A model generated the notes under the pieces. The model was not told the origin of the DNA, made no database searches, and saw only the letters and a list, made by a program, of their open reading frames with translations. Shown piece by piece: positions 35,375-46,200 of a DNA stretch of 64,000 bases (its first letter is position 1; each line of letters begins with the position of its first letter). Made by a program: the position numbers and the translations under genes. This stretch comes from Silvimonas terrae. Lineage in GTDB: Bacteria > Pseudomonadota > Gammaproteobacteria > Burkholderiales > Chitinibacteraceae. The DNA lies in assembly GCF_014202765.1 (NCBI RefSeq), contig NZ_JACHHN010000001.1:1-64000 (forward strand). The letters are read 5' to 3'.

Positions 35375-35476
35375 GTAGCCCGGATGAAGCCGCAGGCGGG
35401 AATCCGGGGTGGCAATGCCTGCATGTTCTTGCATACGGCGCAACCCCGGATTCCCGCTCTGCTCCATCCGGGCTAC
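35375..35476. repeat. REP-type palindrome (family 3) between araF and araG
   Basis: A 102-base inverted repeat: GTAGCCCGGATG...GGGAATCCGGGGT pairs with ACCCCGGATTCCCG...CATCCGGGCTAC. It would form a large hairpin after the binding-protein gene and could raise its mRNA level above that of araG/araH. A single arm of the same family is at 47459-47495. Confidence 0.9.
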
Positions 35477-35632
35477 AGGCCAGGTTTGTTTGACGGGTAA
35501 AACGCAGATTCGCCAGTGCCTGCTTGAACGCCAACCTGGGCGGCGTCAGGCAGCGCTGGCGATCTCTGCCAAAGCAACGCCTGGCGTGCCAGCCGGGTTG
35601 CAACGGATTGTGGTTTGAGGCGGAGAAATCCC

Positions 35633-37150
35633 TTGTCATATCTTGAATTCAGATCGATCAGCAAGTCCTTCCCCGGCGTGAAAGCGCTGCAGGACATCAG
35701 CTTTGCGCTGGAAAAAGGGAAGGTGCACGGCTTGCTGGGCGAAAACGGGGCGGGTAAATCCACGCTCCTGAAAATCCTGGGTGGCGAGTACATCCCGGAA
35801 GAAGGCCAGGTGTTTGTGGATGGCAAATTGCAGGCGTTTCACAACAGCCGTGACGCCATTGCCGCAGGCATTGCCATCATCCACCAGGAACTGCAATACG
35901 TGCCGGAACTCTCCGTCATGGAGAACCTCTTGCTGGGGCATTTGCCCACGCGCATGGGCTTTGTCGATAAACGCGAAGCCATCCGCTGGACGCGGGAAAA
36001 CCTGGCGCGCCTGGGGGTCGATATCGACCCGCAAGCCAAGCTGCGTGATCTGTCCATTGGCCAGCGCCAGATGGTGGAAATCTGCAAAGCGGTGCTGCGT
36101 GATGCTGCCGTGATTGCGCTGGATGAACCCACCAGTTCGCTTTCCCACCGGGAGACCGAAATCCTGTTCAAGCTGGTCAAAGACCTGCGCTCGCAAGGCA
36201 AGGTGCTGATTTATATCTCGCACCGGCTCGATGAGATTTTCGAGTTGTGCGATGGCTGCACCATCTTCCGGGATGGCCGCAAAGTGGCCGAATACAACGT
36301 GCTGGCCGAAGTCACACGTGACCAGCTGGTCAGCAAAATGGTGGGCCGCGAAATCAGCGACATCTTTGACTATCGCCCGCGTGAACTGGGCGAACCGTGT
36401 TTTGAAGTCAAAGGTATTCAGGGCGCACGCGTGCCACAACCGGCCAGTTTCAGCGTGCGTCGGGGCGAAATCCTGGGTTTCTTCGGTCTGGTCGGCGCCG
36501 GCCGTAGCGAGTTGATGCGGCTGATTTACGGCGCAGACAAACGCAACGGTGGCGAAGTGAAGCTGGCTGACGTGCGCGGCAGCATTGACAGCATCCATGC
36601 CGCCATTCGCGCCGGCCTTGTGTTCTGTCCGGAAGACCGCAAGGAGCAGGGCATCATCGGTGGCCGTTCGGTGTCGGAAAACATCAATATCAGTTGCCGC
36701 CGCCATTACCGGCGCTGGGGCTTTTTTGTGAACGATAAAGCCGAAGCCGCCACGGCCGAAGGCTACATCAAGCTCTTGCGCATCAAAACGCCGCACCGGC
36801 ATCAGGAAATCCGCTTTCTGTCTGGCGGTAACCAGCAAAAAGCCATTCTGGCGCGCTGGCTGGCCGAGCAGAACCTCAAGGTGTTGATCATTGATGAGCC
36901 CACCCGCGGGATCGACGTGGGGGCCAAAAATGAAATCTACCAGGTGCTGTACCAGTTGGCAGAGAAGGGCGTCGCCATTGTGATGGTTTCCAGCGAACTG
37001 CCAGAGGTGCTGGGCGTGTCAGACCGCATTGCGGTGATGTGCCAGGGCCGGATTACCGGCGAATTAACCCGCGCAGAAGCCAATGAACAGAAAGTGCTGT
37101 CGCTGGCGCTGCCGGTGAGTTCTGCCCCGGCCCCTGCCACGGTTCAGTAA
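35633..37150 (+). CDS. araG: sugar ABC transporter ATP-binding protein, AraG type
   Basis: A 505-aa double-cassette ATPase of a monosaccharide importer. The first cassette has Walker A GENGAGKS (36-43), the degenerate signature [11 protein letters not shown] and Walker [11 protein letters not shown]. The second has the altered P-loop [10 protein letters not shown], signature [11 protein letters not shown] and [14 protein letters not shown] start at 35633 was chosen: it has GGCGGAG 8-14 bases upstream and gives 505 residues, against 504 in E. coli. An upstream TTG at 35615 lacks a ribosome site. Confidence 0.92.
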   Translation: MSYLEFRSISKSFPGVKALQDISFALEKGKVHGLLGENGAGKSTLLKILGGEYIPEEGQVFVDGKLQAFHNSRDAIAAGIAIIHQELQYVPELSVMENLLLGHLPTRMGFVDKREAIRWTRENLARLGVDIDPQAKLRDLSIGQRQMVEICKAVLRDAAVIALDEPTSSLSHRETEILFKLVKDLRSQGKVLIYISHRLDEIFELCDGCTIFRDGRKVAEYNVLAEVTRDQLVSKMVGREISDIFDYRPRELGEPCFEVKGIQGARVPQPASFSVRRGEILGFFGLVGAGRSELMRLIYGADKRNGGEVKLADVRGSIDSIHAAIRAGLVFCPEDRKEQGIIGGRSVSENINISCRRHYRRWGFFVNDKAEAATAEGYIKLLRIKTPHRHQEIRFLSGGNQQKAILARWLAEQNLKVLIIDEPTRGIDVGAKNEIYQVLYQLAEKGVAIVMVSSELPEVLGVSDRIAVMCQGRITGELTRAEANEQKVLSLALPVSSAPAPATVQ

Positions 37151-37163
37151 GGGATACACCAAC

Positions 37164-38195
37164 ATGTCCAATACCCGTCTCAACGAACAACCCATTCCGG
37201 CAACCGGCCCCGCGTTGACGCCGGCTGCCCCGCAACAGGGAAGCAAAACCATGAACCAGCAAAAGCTGCTCAAGTTCGCCAGTGAGTACAGCATCATTCT
37301 TATTTTCCTGGCGCTGTTTGTCGTGCTGTCGTTCACCGTCCAGTATTTTTTCAGCTGGCGCAACATGATTGGCCTGGCGCTGTCGGTGTCGCAGATTGGC
37401 ATGGTGGCCTGCACCATGATGTTCTGTCTGGCCTCGCGTGATTTTGATCTTTCGGTGGGTTCCACCATCGCTTTTGCTGGCGTGTTGTGCGCCATGATCA
37501 TCAACCGGACTGGCAGCATTACGCTGGGCATTGGCGTCAGCTTGCTGGCGGGCGCGGCCATTGGCCTGTTCAATGGCGCCACCATTGCCAAGTTCCGCAT
37601 CAACGCGCTGATTACCACCCTGGTGACCATGGGCGCGGTGCGCGGTCTGGCGTTTATTGCTTCAGACGGTCAAGCGGTCGGGATCTCCAACGAAGCGTTC
37701 TTCAATATCGGCAACAACGACCTGTTTGGCCTGCCGATTCCGATCTGGTTCTGCATTGCCTGCTTTGTGATCTTTGGCGTCATGCTCAACAAGACCGTGT
37801 ATGGCCGCAACACCCTGGCCATTGGCGGCAACCCGGATGCCGCGCGCCTGGCCGGCGTGAATGTGGACCGCACCCGTATCTATATCTTTCTGGTGCAAGG
37901 CGTGGTTGCCGCACTGGCGGGCGTGATCCTGGCTTCCCGCATTACCTCGGGCCAACCGAATTCCGGTCAGGGCTTTGAGCTGGATGTAATTGCTGCATGC
38001 GTACTGGGTGGCGTATCGCTGGCCGGTGGCCGTGCCAGCATCAGCGGTGTGATCGTGGGCGTGCTGATCATGGGCATGGTGCAGAACGCCATGAACCTGC
38101 AGAACATTGATGCGTTCTATCAGTATCTGGTCCGCGCTGGCATTTTGTATTTTGCCGTGCTGATCGACCAACTGAAGAACCGCGGTCAGGCCTGA
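37164..38195 (+). CDS. araH: sugar ABC transporter permease, AraH type
   Basis: A 343-aa BPD_transp_2 family permease with a polar N-terminal tail of about 35 residues and then 8-10 membrane helices. Family text: MMFCLASRDFDLSVGSTIAF (DLSVGS core), NTLAIGGNPDAARLAGVNV and VLGGVSLAGGRASI. It starts 13 bases after araG and completes the AraFGH importer. Confidence 0.92.
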   Translation: MSNTRLNEQPIPATGPALTPAAPQQGSKTMNQQKLLKFASEYSIILIFLALFVVLSFTVQYFFSWRNMIGLALSVSQIGMVACTMMFCLASRDFDLSVGSTIAFAGVLCAMIINRTGSITLGIGVSLLAGAAIGLFNGATIAKFRINALITTLVTMGAVRGLAFIASDGQAVGISNEAFFNIGNNDLFGLPIPIWFCIACFVIFGVMLNKTVYGRNTLAIGGNPDAARLAGVNVDRTRIYIFLVQGVVAALAGVILASRITSGQPNSGQGFELDVIAACVLGGVSLAGGRASISGVIVGVLIMGMVQNAMNLQNIDAFYQYLVRAGILYFAVLIDQLKNRGQA

Positions 38196-38225
38196 GCCTG
38201 AGCGAGACGGCAAGGGGACGCCATC

Positions 38226-38993
38226 ATGAATCAGCTGGCCACGTATCCAAGTCTTGCAGGCAAGAGTGTCTTTGTCAGTGGCGGTACCAGCGGGATCGGT
38301 CGCACGCTGGTAGAAGCTTTTGCCCATCAGGGCGCGCGGGTGGCGTTTATTGGCCGTAATGTCGATGCCGGCGCCTCTCTGGTGGCCGGATTGGCTGGCC
38401 GCTGCCCGTTTGAACCCTTGTTCATACAGTGCGATGTCACCGATGTCGAAGCCCTCAAGGCCGCAATCGCCCGTGCCCGTAACGCGCATGGCCCGATCAC
38501 CGTGCTGATCAACAACGCCGCCAACGACCAGCGGCGGCGGGTGGAAGAGGTCACGCCAGAGTTCTGGGACAACGCCATGCACACCAACCTGCGCCACCAG
38601 TTTTTTGCGGCGCAGGCGGTGGTGGACGATATGAAACAAGCCGGTGGCGGATCCATCATCAACCTGGGTTCCACCAGCTGGATGATCAAAGCGCCAGACT
38701 ACCCGGCCTACGCCACCTGCAAAGCGGCCATCCACGGTCTGACGCGCTCTTTGGCGCGGGAACTGGGCCCGCACAACATCCGCGCCAATGTACTGGTGCC
38801 TGGCTGGACCATGACAGATAAACAACTGCGCATGTGGGTGGATGACGAAGCCGAGCGCGAGATTGATCGCGCCCAGTGTCTGCCCGGCCGGGTTATGCCG
38901 GAGCACGTGGCTTCGCTGGCGCTGTTCATGGGCGCAGACGACAGCGCCATGATCACCGCTCAAAGCTTTGTGATTGATGGTGGCTGGACCTGA
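38226..38993 (+). CDS. SDR dehydrogenase, probable sugar 1-dehydrogenase
   Basis: A 255-aa NAD(P)-dependent short-chain dehydrogenase. Cofactor motif GGTSGIG (19-25), NNAAND in place of NNAG, and the full catalytic set Ser (in GSTSW) and YATCK. It lies between araH and the lactonase gene, so it most likely oxidises the imported aldose (galactose or arabinose) to the lactone. The assignment rests on context: SDR proteins in AraFGH/lactonase operons of betaproteobacteria often have this role. The second SDR at 40497 is a rival candidate for the same step. Confidence 0.78.
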   Translation: MNQLATYPSLAGKSVFVSGGTSGIGRTLVEAFAHQGARVAFIGRNVDAGASLVAGLAGRCPFEPLFIQCDVTDVEALKAAIARARNAHGPITVLINNAANDQRRRVEEVTPEFWDNAMHTNLRHQFFAAQAVVDDMKQAGGGSIINLGSTSWMIKAPDYPAYATCKAAIHGLTRSLARELGPHNIRANVLVPGWTMTDKQLRMWVDDEAEREIDRAQCLPGRVMPEHVASLALFMGADDSAMITAQSFVIDGGWT

Positions 38994-39009
38994 GCGAGCC
39001 GCATCAGTC

Positions 39010-39900
39010 ATGACCGAGACCATTCATGTCGCCTGTGAAGGCCAGTTCCAGTTGGCCGAAGGCGTGCAATATGACGACGCCACCGGCCATCTCTGGTGGA
39101 CCAATATCAACGCCCGCGAACTGTGGCGGCTGGACCCTTCCAGCGGTGAAGAGCGCTACTGGATACTGCCGCAACGCATCGGCTGTTTTGCGCTGACCCA
39201 GCGTCACGACGTGGTCTTGCTGGCGCTGGAAGGCGGGCTGGCGCAGTTCAACACCACGACTGGTACGCTCAAACGTATGGCCACGGTTGAGCCACACATT
39301 CTGGAAACGCGCACCAACGATGGCCGCTGTGACCGTGCCGGTAACCTGGTCTTTGGCACACAGAACGAACGCGGCCGCAATGCTTTGGGCAGTTGGTATC
39401 GCTTTGATGTGCACGGCCGATTGCAGAAGCTGGATTTACCGCAGATCGCCATCCCCAACAGCCTGTGTTTCAGCCCGGACGGCAGCACCATGTACTGGTG
39501 CGACTCCCGCCTGCATGTGCTGATGCAAAGCAGTTATGACGCCGACACCGGCCACATCAGCAACACCCGTTTGTTTGCCGATCCAGGCAATGCCCGCATC
39601 CACCCGGATGGCTCGTGCGTAGATGCCGAAGGCTATTTGTGGAACGCCGAATGGTACGGCCAGCGTGTGGTGCGTTACCGGCCTGATGGCAGCGTGGATC
39701 GCGTGATCCCGCTGCCGGTATCCCAACCGAGTTGTGTGGCTTTTGGCGGGCCGGCTTTGAACATTTTGTATATCTCTACCGCGCGGGAAGACCTCGGCGC
39801 TGCTGCGATTGCCGCAGAGCCGCTGGCGGGTTCTATCCTGGCGGTGCCGATGGGGGATGTGCGGGGGTTGCCTGAAAACCGCTGGCTGGGTGCGGTGTGA
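39010..39900 (+). CDS. SMP-30/gluconolactonase-family lactonase
   Basis: A 296-aa six-bladed propeller enzyme predicted to open the sugar lactone to the acid. Metal-ligand positions of the family are visible: E18 in LAEGVQ, the Asn in TNDGRCD, the Asn in IPNSLCFSPDG and the Asp in PDGSCVDAEG. The ATG at 39010 was chosen; the longer frame from 38974 would overlap the SDR gene. It sits 16 bases after that dehydrogenase, giving consecutive pathway steps. Confidence 0.88.
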   Translation: MTETIHVACEGQFQLAEGVQYDDATGHLWWTNINARELWRLDPSSGEERYWILPQRIGCFALTQRHDVVLLALEGGLAQFNTTTGTLKRMATVEPHILETRTNDGRCDRAGNLVFGTQNERGRNALGSWYRFDVHGRLQKLDLPQIAIPNSLCFSPDGSTMYWCDSRLHVLMQSSYDADTGHISNTRLFADPGNARIHPDGSCVDAEGYLWNAEWYGQRVVRYRPDGSVDRVIPLPVSQPSCVAFGGPALNILYISTAREDLGAAAIAAEPLAGSILAVPMGDVRGLPENRWLGAV

Positions 39901-39913
39901 TGTTGAGACAGCG

Positions 39914-40474
39914 TTGTTTAGCGCCCTACGGCGCGGTGGTTTTGATACCGGCGGTGGCCGGAGCACGTTACTTTCTTTGTTTCGCCAAAGAAAGTAACCA
40001 AAGAAAGGCGACCCCTGCGACAGTGCCCTGCGGGTTCCCTGTGCTTCTCGTGAGGGCCGGCTGGCTCCAGGGAACTCGGCCTTCGGCCTCAAACACCCTT
40101 GCGCCGAAACCCCGCCCCTCACTGCGATGCTCGGCACTGCCGGAGGGGAGGCAGGTCAAAAGCAACTTCAACGTCAAAAGCAACGGCAACATCAGAAACC
40201 AAAGCCAAAGCCAAAGCCAAAGCCAAAGCCAAAGCCAAAGCCACTCCAACCCTGCAAACCGTCTGTGCGCAAGGATGGTTGGATGTGCCCACCACTTCGT
40301 CATTCCCGCGGAAGCGGGAATCCAGTCCGCAGCCCAACGGGCTGCCTGCGGTGGATTGTCACTCCGTTCCGAATCCACCCTACAAAAACCGCATTCAGAC
40401 GATTTGGCTGTTGTTATTGGGGTTGTTTTTGACTTTCTTCCCCATAAACCCCCGCGCCGAAGGCGCTAACACCC
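39914..40474. repeat. composite repeat element A with hexamer array
   Basis: A 560-base non-coding element between the lactonase gene and the second SDR gene. The left end is TTTAGCGCCCTACGGCGC; the right end is the inverted GCGCCGAAGGCGCTAACACC. Inside are the motif AAAGAAAGTAACCAAAGAAA, the 7-copy AAAGCC array, a family 1 REP unit (40298-40325), a family 2 arm (40349-40383) and an inverted copy of the array-flanking sequence (40406-40450). Element B/C at 46535-47433 has the same order of parts. Confidence 0.85.
40201..40242. repeat. hexanucleotide tandem repeat, 7 x AAAGCC
   Basis: Seven exact copies inside composite element A, preceded by one variant unit (GAAACC). Confidence 0.95.
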
Positions 40475-40496
40475 TGTTTCGTTGGTAGAAAACTGC

Positions 40497-41267
40497 ATGC
40501 ATAGACTAGACAACAAAGTCGCCATCATCACCGGCGCCGCACAAGGTATCGGCGCCGCCACCGCGCGCCTGTTCGCCCGGGAAGGTGCCAAAGTCGTCAT
40601 CAATGTGCGTACAGACGATGACCGTGCCGCAGCGTTGGTGCAGGAAATCGGCCCGCAAAACGCCATGGTATTCGCCGCAGACGTGGCCGATCACGCCGGC
40701 GTGAACGCCATGATCGACGCCACGATTGCCCGCTTTGGCCGGGTCGATGTACTGGTCAACAACGCTGGCATCAACGTATTCAACGACCCGCTCAAACTCA
40801 CCGATGAAGAGTGGGAACGCTGCTTTGCCGTCGACCTGAAAGGGGTCTGGCACTGCTGCCAGGCGGTATTGCCACACATGCTGGCAGCGGGGGCCGGCAG
40901 TATTGTCAACATTGCTTCCGTTCATGGCCACAAGATCATTCCCGGCGCGTTTCCGTATCCGGTCGCCAAGCATGGGCTGATTGGCCTGACGCGCGCCTTG
41001 GGTATTCAGTACGCGGCGCAAGGCGTGCGGGTCAATTCGATTTCCCCCGGCCTGATCATGACCCCCATTGCGCAAACGTATTTCAACAGCCAGCCCGACC
41101 CGGTCGCGGCCCGTCAGCGCCAGGCAGATCTATTGCCCTGCAAACGCATTGGCGAGCCAGAAGAGGTCGCCTATACCGCGCTGTTTCTGGCGACGGATGA
41201 AGCGCGTTTTATCAATGCCACCGACATCCTGATTGATGGCGGCCGTTCGCAGCTTTACCACGAGTGA
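40497..41267 (+). CDS. SDR-family oxidoreductase
   Basis: A 256-aa short-chain dehydrogenase of classical type: TGAAQGIG cofactor motif, NNAGIN, catalytic Ser in NIASVHG and Tyr-Lys in YPVAK, and a C-terminal ILIDGG. The ATG at 40497 was preferred to a TTG at 40482. It overlaps or abuts dgoA, so it is part of the galactonate operon. It may be the galactose/arabinose 1-dehydrogenase or oxidise a related sugar or sugar acid; sequence alone does not decide. Composite element A lies immediately upstream and may separate it from the lactonase transcript. Confidence 0.82.
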   Translation: MHRLDNKVAIITGAAQGIGAATARLFAREGAKVVINVRTDDDRAAALVQEIGPQNAMVFAADVADHAGVNAMIDATIARFGRVDVLVNNAGINVFNDPLKLTDEEWERCFAVDLKGVWHCCQAVLPHMLAAGAGSIVNIASVHGHKIIPGAFPYPVAKHGLIGLTRALGIQYAAQGVRVNSISPGLIMTPIAQTYFNSQPDPVAARQRQADLLPCKRIGEPEEVAYTALFLATDEARFINATDILIDGGRSQLYHE

Positions 41268-41275
41268 CCACACCC

Positions 41276-41893
41276 ATGACCTGGCCCACAAAACTTCCGC
41301 TCATTGCCATCCTGCGCGGCATTACGCCGGCGGAATCCAACCAGCACATCATGGCGCTGATCGAAGCCGGTTTCGACGCCATTGAAATTCCGCTGAACTC
41401 GCCCGACTGGCAGATCAGTATTGGCGATGCGGTCAATGCCTTTGGCGACCGCGCACTCATTGGCGGCGGCACGGTGTTGAACCCACAAGATGTCGCCACC
41501 CTGGCCGATCTGGGCGGCAAATTGATTGTCACCCCGAATACAGATCAAGCCGTGATCACCCGCGCCGTGGCGCTGGGCCAGTATGTGGCTTGCGGCGTCG
41601 CCACCCCGACTGAAGCGTTTGCCGCGCTGGCTGCGGGTGCGCAGGCGCTCAAGGTGTTCCCGGCCGCCAGTTTTGGCCCGGACTATATCAAGGCCATCAA
41701 GGCGGTTCTGCCCAAAACCACGCCCGTCATGGCGGTAGGAGGGGTAACACCGACCAATCTGGCCAGTTGGCTGGCCGCAGGCTGCATCGGCGCTGGCTTG
41801 GGTAGTGATCTTTACAAACCGGGCCAGCCGGTCTCGCGCACGCAGACCCAGGCGCATGCCTTCGTGCAGGCCTATAAGGACGCAACAGCATGA
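41276..41893 (+). CDS. dgoA: 2-dehydro-3-deoxy-6-phosphogalactonate aldolase
   Basis: DgoA (205 aa, the same length as in E. coli) splits KDPGal into pyruvate and glyceraldehyde-3-phosphate through a Schiff base. The general base E37 (DAIEIPLNS) and the Schiff-base K126 (ALKVFPA) are at the E. coli positions. The N-terminus [18 protein letters not shown] is diagnostic. The ATG at 41276 was chosen; a GTG at 41264 overlaps the SDR stop and is an alternative. It overlaps dgoD by 4 bases (ATGA). Confidence 0.95.
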   Translation: MTWPTKLPLIAILRGITPAESNQHIMALIEAGFDAIEIPLNSPDWQISIGDAVNAFGDRALIGGGTVLNPQDVATLADLGGKLIVTPNTDQAVITRAVALGQYVACGVATPTEAFAALAAGAQALKVFPAASFGPDYIKAIKAVLPKTTPVMAVGGVTPTNLASWLAAGCIGAGLGSDLYKPGQPVSRTQTQAHAFVQAYKDATA

Positions 41894-43038
41894 AAATCAC
41901 CAAAATCAGCACCTGGCGTGTACCGCCGCGCTGGATGTTCCTGAAAATTGAAACCGATGAAGGCATTGTTGGCTGGGGCGAACCCGTGCTGGAAGGCAAG
42001 GCGCGCACCGTCGAAGCGGCCGTGCATGAATTGTCTGAATACCTGATCGGGCAAGACCCGGCGCGCATCAACGATTTGTGGCAGGTGATGTACCGCGCCG
42101 GTTTCTACCGGGGTGGCGGCATTTTGATGAGTGCCATTGCCGGTATCGATCAGGCGCTGTGGGACATCAAAGGCAAGGCACTGGGTGTACCGGTGTATCA
42201 ATTGCTGGGTGGCCTGGTGCGGGACAAGGTCAAGACCTATAGCTGGGTGGGGGGCGATCGGCCGGCCGATATCATCAGGGATATCAAAGAGCGCGTGGCG
42301 GTGGGGTTTGATACCTTCAAGATGAATGGCTGCGAAGAACTGGCCGTGATCGACAGCAGCCGGGCCATTGATACCGCCGTGAACAAAGTGGCGGAAATCC
42401 GCGAGGCGTTTGGCAATACCATTGAGTTTGGCCTGGATTTCCACGGCCGCGTGACCGCGCCGATGGCCAAGGTGTTGATCAAGGAACTGGAACCTTACCG
42501 CCCGTTGTTCATTGAGGAGCCGGTGCTGGCCGAGCAAGCCGAGCACTACCCGCGCCTGGCGGCCCAGACCCATATCCCCATTGCTGCGGGCGAGCGCATG
42601 TTCTCCCGCTTCGAATTCAAAAACGTGCTGGCGGCGGGTGGCCTGGCGATCTTGCAGCCGGATCTCTCCCACGCTGGCGGCATTACCGAATGCATGAAGA
42701 TTGCCGCCATGGCCGAAAGCTACGACGTGGCGCTTGCCCCGCATTGCCCGCTGGGCCCGATTGCGCTGGCCTCCTGCCTGCATGTGGATTTTGTCTCCTG
42801 GAACGCGTTTATCCAGGAGCAAAGTATGGGTATCCACTACAACAAGGGCGGGGAAGTGCTGGACTACGTGCTCAACAAGGAAGACTTTGCGCTGGAAAGC
42901 GGCCACATCAAGCCATTCACCAAACCGGGGCTCGGCGTAGAACTGAACGAAGAGTTGATTATTGAGCGCAGCAAGAACGCGCCGGACTGGCGTAACCCGC
43001 TGTGGCGCCATGCGGATGGCAGCGTGGCGGAATGGTGA
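41890..43038 (+). CDS. dgoD: D-galactonate dehydratase
   Basis: DgoD (382 aa, the E. coli length) dehydrates D-galactonate to 2-keto-3-deoxygalactonate. It is an enolase-superfamily enzyme: Mg ligands D183, E209 and E235 and catalytic H185 (DFHGR) and H285 (APHCPLGP) are all present at E. coli numbering. This makes galactonate the most likely acid substrate of the locus. It is the last gene of the operon, followed by a strong terminator. Confidence 0.95.
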   Translation: MKITKISTWRVPPRWMFLKIETDEGIVGWGEPVLEGKARTVEAAVHELSEYLIGQDPARINDLWQVMYRAGFYRGGGILMSAIAGIDQALWDIKGKALGVPVYQLLGGLVRDKVKTYSWVGGDRPADIIRDIKERVAVGFDTFKMNGCEELAVIDSSRAIDTAVNKVAEIREAFGNTIEFGLDFHGRVTAPMAKVLIKELEPYRPLFIEEPVLAEQAEHYPRLAAQTHIPIAAGERMFSRFEFKNVLAAGGLAILQPDLSHAGGITECMKIAAMAESYDVALAPHCPLGPIALASCLHVDFVSWNAFIQEQSMGIHYNKGGEVLDYVLNKEDFALESGHIKPFTKPGLGVELNEELIIERSKNAPDWRNPLWRHADGSVAEW

Positions 43039-43059
43039 GCTTTGGTTGGGGGTGAAAAA

Positions 43060-43085
43060 ACGCCGGCATTGCGCCGGCGTTTTTG
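43060..43085 (+). terminator. terminator of the galactonate operon
   Basis: The stem ACGCCGGC (43060-43067)/GCCGGCGT (43073-43080) with loop ATTGC is followed by TTTTT. It lies 22 bases past dgoD. Confidence 0.92.
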
Positions 43086-43103
43086 ATTGGGCTGATGTCC
43101 AGT

Positions 43104-43232
43104 CGCAGGGTGGATTCGCGGAGCAATCCACCCTCGCACCGGTGGCTTGTCACTACCCCACTGCAACCGGCAGCGACAGCGCACACCGGCTTTGTGGGGG
43201 TACCCACCAAGGGGCAGGTTCCGAATCCACTC
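43104..43232. repeat. family 2 repeat arms between dgoD and gdhB
   Basis: AGGGTGGATTCGCGGAGCAATCCACCCT-type palindrome arms (43106-43136), and a diverged arm CCGAATCCACTCTAC near 43211-43232, fill the convergent gap after the dgoD terminator. No gene is present here. Confidence 0.7.
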
Positions 43233-43244
43233 TACAAGTTCCGA

Positions 43245-46200
43245 TCAGACCACGTGCAACCCCAATTCGTGCTGAAAGCGCGCTTCATCCAGTTGCGCTA
43301 CGGCGGCAGCAAGGTGTTCTGCGCTGGCGCTGCCAGAGACGAGCGCCAGAGCCTCGGTCAAGCCCAGCCTGGAAACGACGTCCTGAACCTGGCTGCCACG
43401 TTGTGCCAGTAACGCCGAGGTCAACAGCAATTCAATCCGGGCAATCACGGTTTGTGCGGCAGTATCCAGTTTGGGGGTGATGGTCGCCAGGCCGGTGGCA
43501 TGCGATACCTGTTCCAGCGCGCTCAGGACCGTTGCCGCATGATGGCCGTGGGCGATCAGCGGTGTGGCGGCAGACAAACGCACAAAGCGGCGTACGCGGC
43601 GGTTGATTTCCTCCGGTAACAAGGTCGGCGTGATGGCGGGGGCTTCGGTGAACTCACCCAATTGATCGGCAAACACGGCCCAACTGGCCGGACTCGACAC
43701 TGCCGGGCTGGCCAGCACCGCGTTCACCGCGTCGGCCAGTCCCTGTTCCAGCGCGGTGTCGATGGCATGGCGGGTTGCGGCGGGCAGTGTGGTGATCAGC
43801 GCGTCATGGCGTTGTAACCATGTATCCATATCCAGCGCGGCCCAGGCAAAAGCGAAGGCCTCGGTCACGCGCAGCAGCGGCCAGCCGCGACGACGCACCA
43901 GATCATGCGCAAAGCCAATACCGGCGCGGTCGACCAGTTCATTGGCGAGGCGTGTGGCAATGATCTCGTGCTTGAGCGCATGTGCGGTCAGGTTCAGTGT
44001 GCGTACCGGTTGCGGAAAATACCGTGTCAGCAAATAGGCGTGCCACGGCTGGATTGGGATTGCATGGGTGCCAGCCAGTACCGCCGATTTGATCGCCATT
44101 TTGCTGTGCGCCAGCAGTACGGCCAGTTCCGGCTCATACAGCATGCCTTGTTCGCGTTGCTGGATCACAACGTCGGCCGGCAGTTGTTCCAGCGCACGAT
44201 CCAGCCCGGTGGCGTGTTCCAGTTGCAGCAACAAGGCGCATGGGTCCGCCAGCAAGCCGGGTTGATGACGGTGACGCAGAATGCGGCGGGCTTGCGCGCG
44301 GTTGGTCGCCAGTACGGCGCGTTCTACCGCACCGGTCATCCCGGTCAGCAGCGTGCTGGTTGCGGCAGCGGGCAGGGCGGCCTGGCGCAACAGGATTTTC
44401 AGATTGACCTCGTGGTCAGAACAATCCACACCGGCCGAGTTATCCACCGCATCGGTCATGACCCGCACACCTTGTGTGGCCAGCGCCACGCGTGCGGCTT
44501 GCGTCATGCCCAGGTTGCCGCCTTCCACCACCATGCGGGCGCGGACGGCCGGCGCATCCAGCCGGATGCGGTCATTGGCGCGATCACGCACTTGTTCGTG
44601 CGTTTCTTGCGCGGCTTTGACATAGGTGCCGATGCCGCCGTTGTAGAGCACGGTGACAGGCGCAGCCAGCATGGCGCGGATCAGCACATCGGGCGTGACC
44701 GTGTTCTGGTCCAGACCCAGCCACTGGCGGACCACGTCGGACACCGTGATCTGGCGTTCGGTACGCGCATAGACGCCACCGCCGGCAGAAATCAGCGCCG
44801 GATTGTAATCCGCCCAGGATGAGCGTGGCAGCGCAAACAGGCGCTGACGCTCGGCCAATGCGGCGGCGGTATCGGGTGTGGGATCAATGAAAATGTGGCG
44901 GTGATCAAACGCACCAAGCAGTTGCAAGTGCGGCATCAGCAGCATGCCATTGCCGAACACGTCACCGCTCATATCGCCAATGCCGATTGCGGTGAAGTGC
45001 TCTTGCGTCCAGTCTATGCCCAGTTCGGTAAAACGCAGCCGGGCGGTTTCCCATGCACCTTTGGCGGTGATCCCCATTTTCTTGTGGTCGTAACCATTGG
45101 AACCGCCCGAGGCAAAGGCATCACCCAGCCAGAAACCACGCGCGACCGAGATCGCATTGGCCAGATCAGAAAAACTGGCGGTGCCCTTGTCGGCGGCGAC
45201 CACCAGGTACGGGTCGTCCGCATCATGCCGGACCACCTGGGCGGGGGGCACAATGACGCCTTCGACCAGGTTGTCGGTCAAATCCAGCAAGGCATTGATA
45301 AACAACTGATAACACGCCACGCCTTCGGCCTGGGTGGCTTCGCGGCTGGCCTCAAACGGCAGCAATTTGCAGACAAAACCCCCTTTGGCCCCGGTGGGGA
45401 CAATCACGGCGTTTTTGACGAGTTGGGCTTTGACCAGACCCAGCACCTCGGTCCGGTAATCCTCGCGCCGGTCTGACCAGCGCAATCCGCCACGGGATAC
45501 CGCGCCACCGCGCAGATGCACGCCTTCAAAGCGTTCAGAAAAGACATAGATTTCGCGAAATGGCCGTGGCTTGGGCAGGAAATCCAGCAACTGCGTGTCC
45601 AGTTTGATGGCCAGATATGCGGGCAGGTCATCGTGCGTGCTGTGCAGGAAATAACTGCTGCGCATGGTGGCGGCAACCAGTTGGCGCAGTTTTTCCAGCA
45701 GATCAGCCGCATCCGCATCTTGCAGTGCCGCGATCTGGCGCTGCAATTGCGTATGGGCGACGCGTTCCAGTTCGGCTGCCGCTGCCTTGTTGCGGCTCAT
45801 CAACGGGTCCAGCCGTGCATGGTGATAGCCGAGCCATGCACGCACGGTGGCCGGCTGGCGACGCAGGCAATCGGCCATATAGCGCAAGCTCATGTGCCAG
45901 CCAGCCTGACGCAGATAACTGGCATAAGCGCGGACCAACATGATCTCGTGCGCGTTGAGCCCGGCCACCACGGCCAGGCCGTTCAGGCGGCCGTCTTCAG
46001 CCTGGCCGCTGAACAGCCGGCGCAGGAAGTCGGCAAGGCGTGGGGTATCGGTCAGGGAGGCAAGCTGAGCGGTGCACGCATCGTCCAGCCACAACGTCGA
46101 GCGCCGGGTTTGCCGGCCGGCACGCTCTTGGGGTTCTTCACGCTCTACCTGCAAGCCCATGTTGTGCAGGGCGGGCAGCAGAGCGGACAGGGAGGGGATA

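Noticed and set aside
39897-40488. Open frames with KAKAKA or LWLWLW tracts in element A
   Set aside because: Same reason: read-through of the AAAGCC array in composite repeat A, with no start signal or domain.
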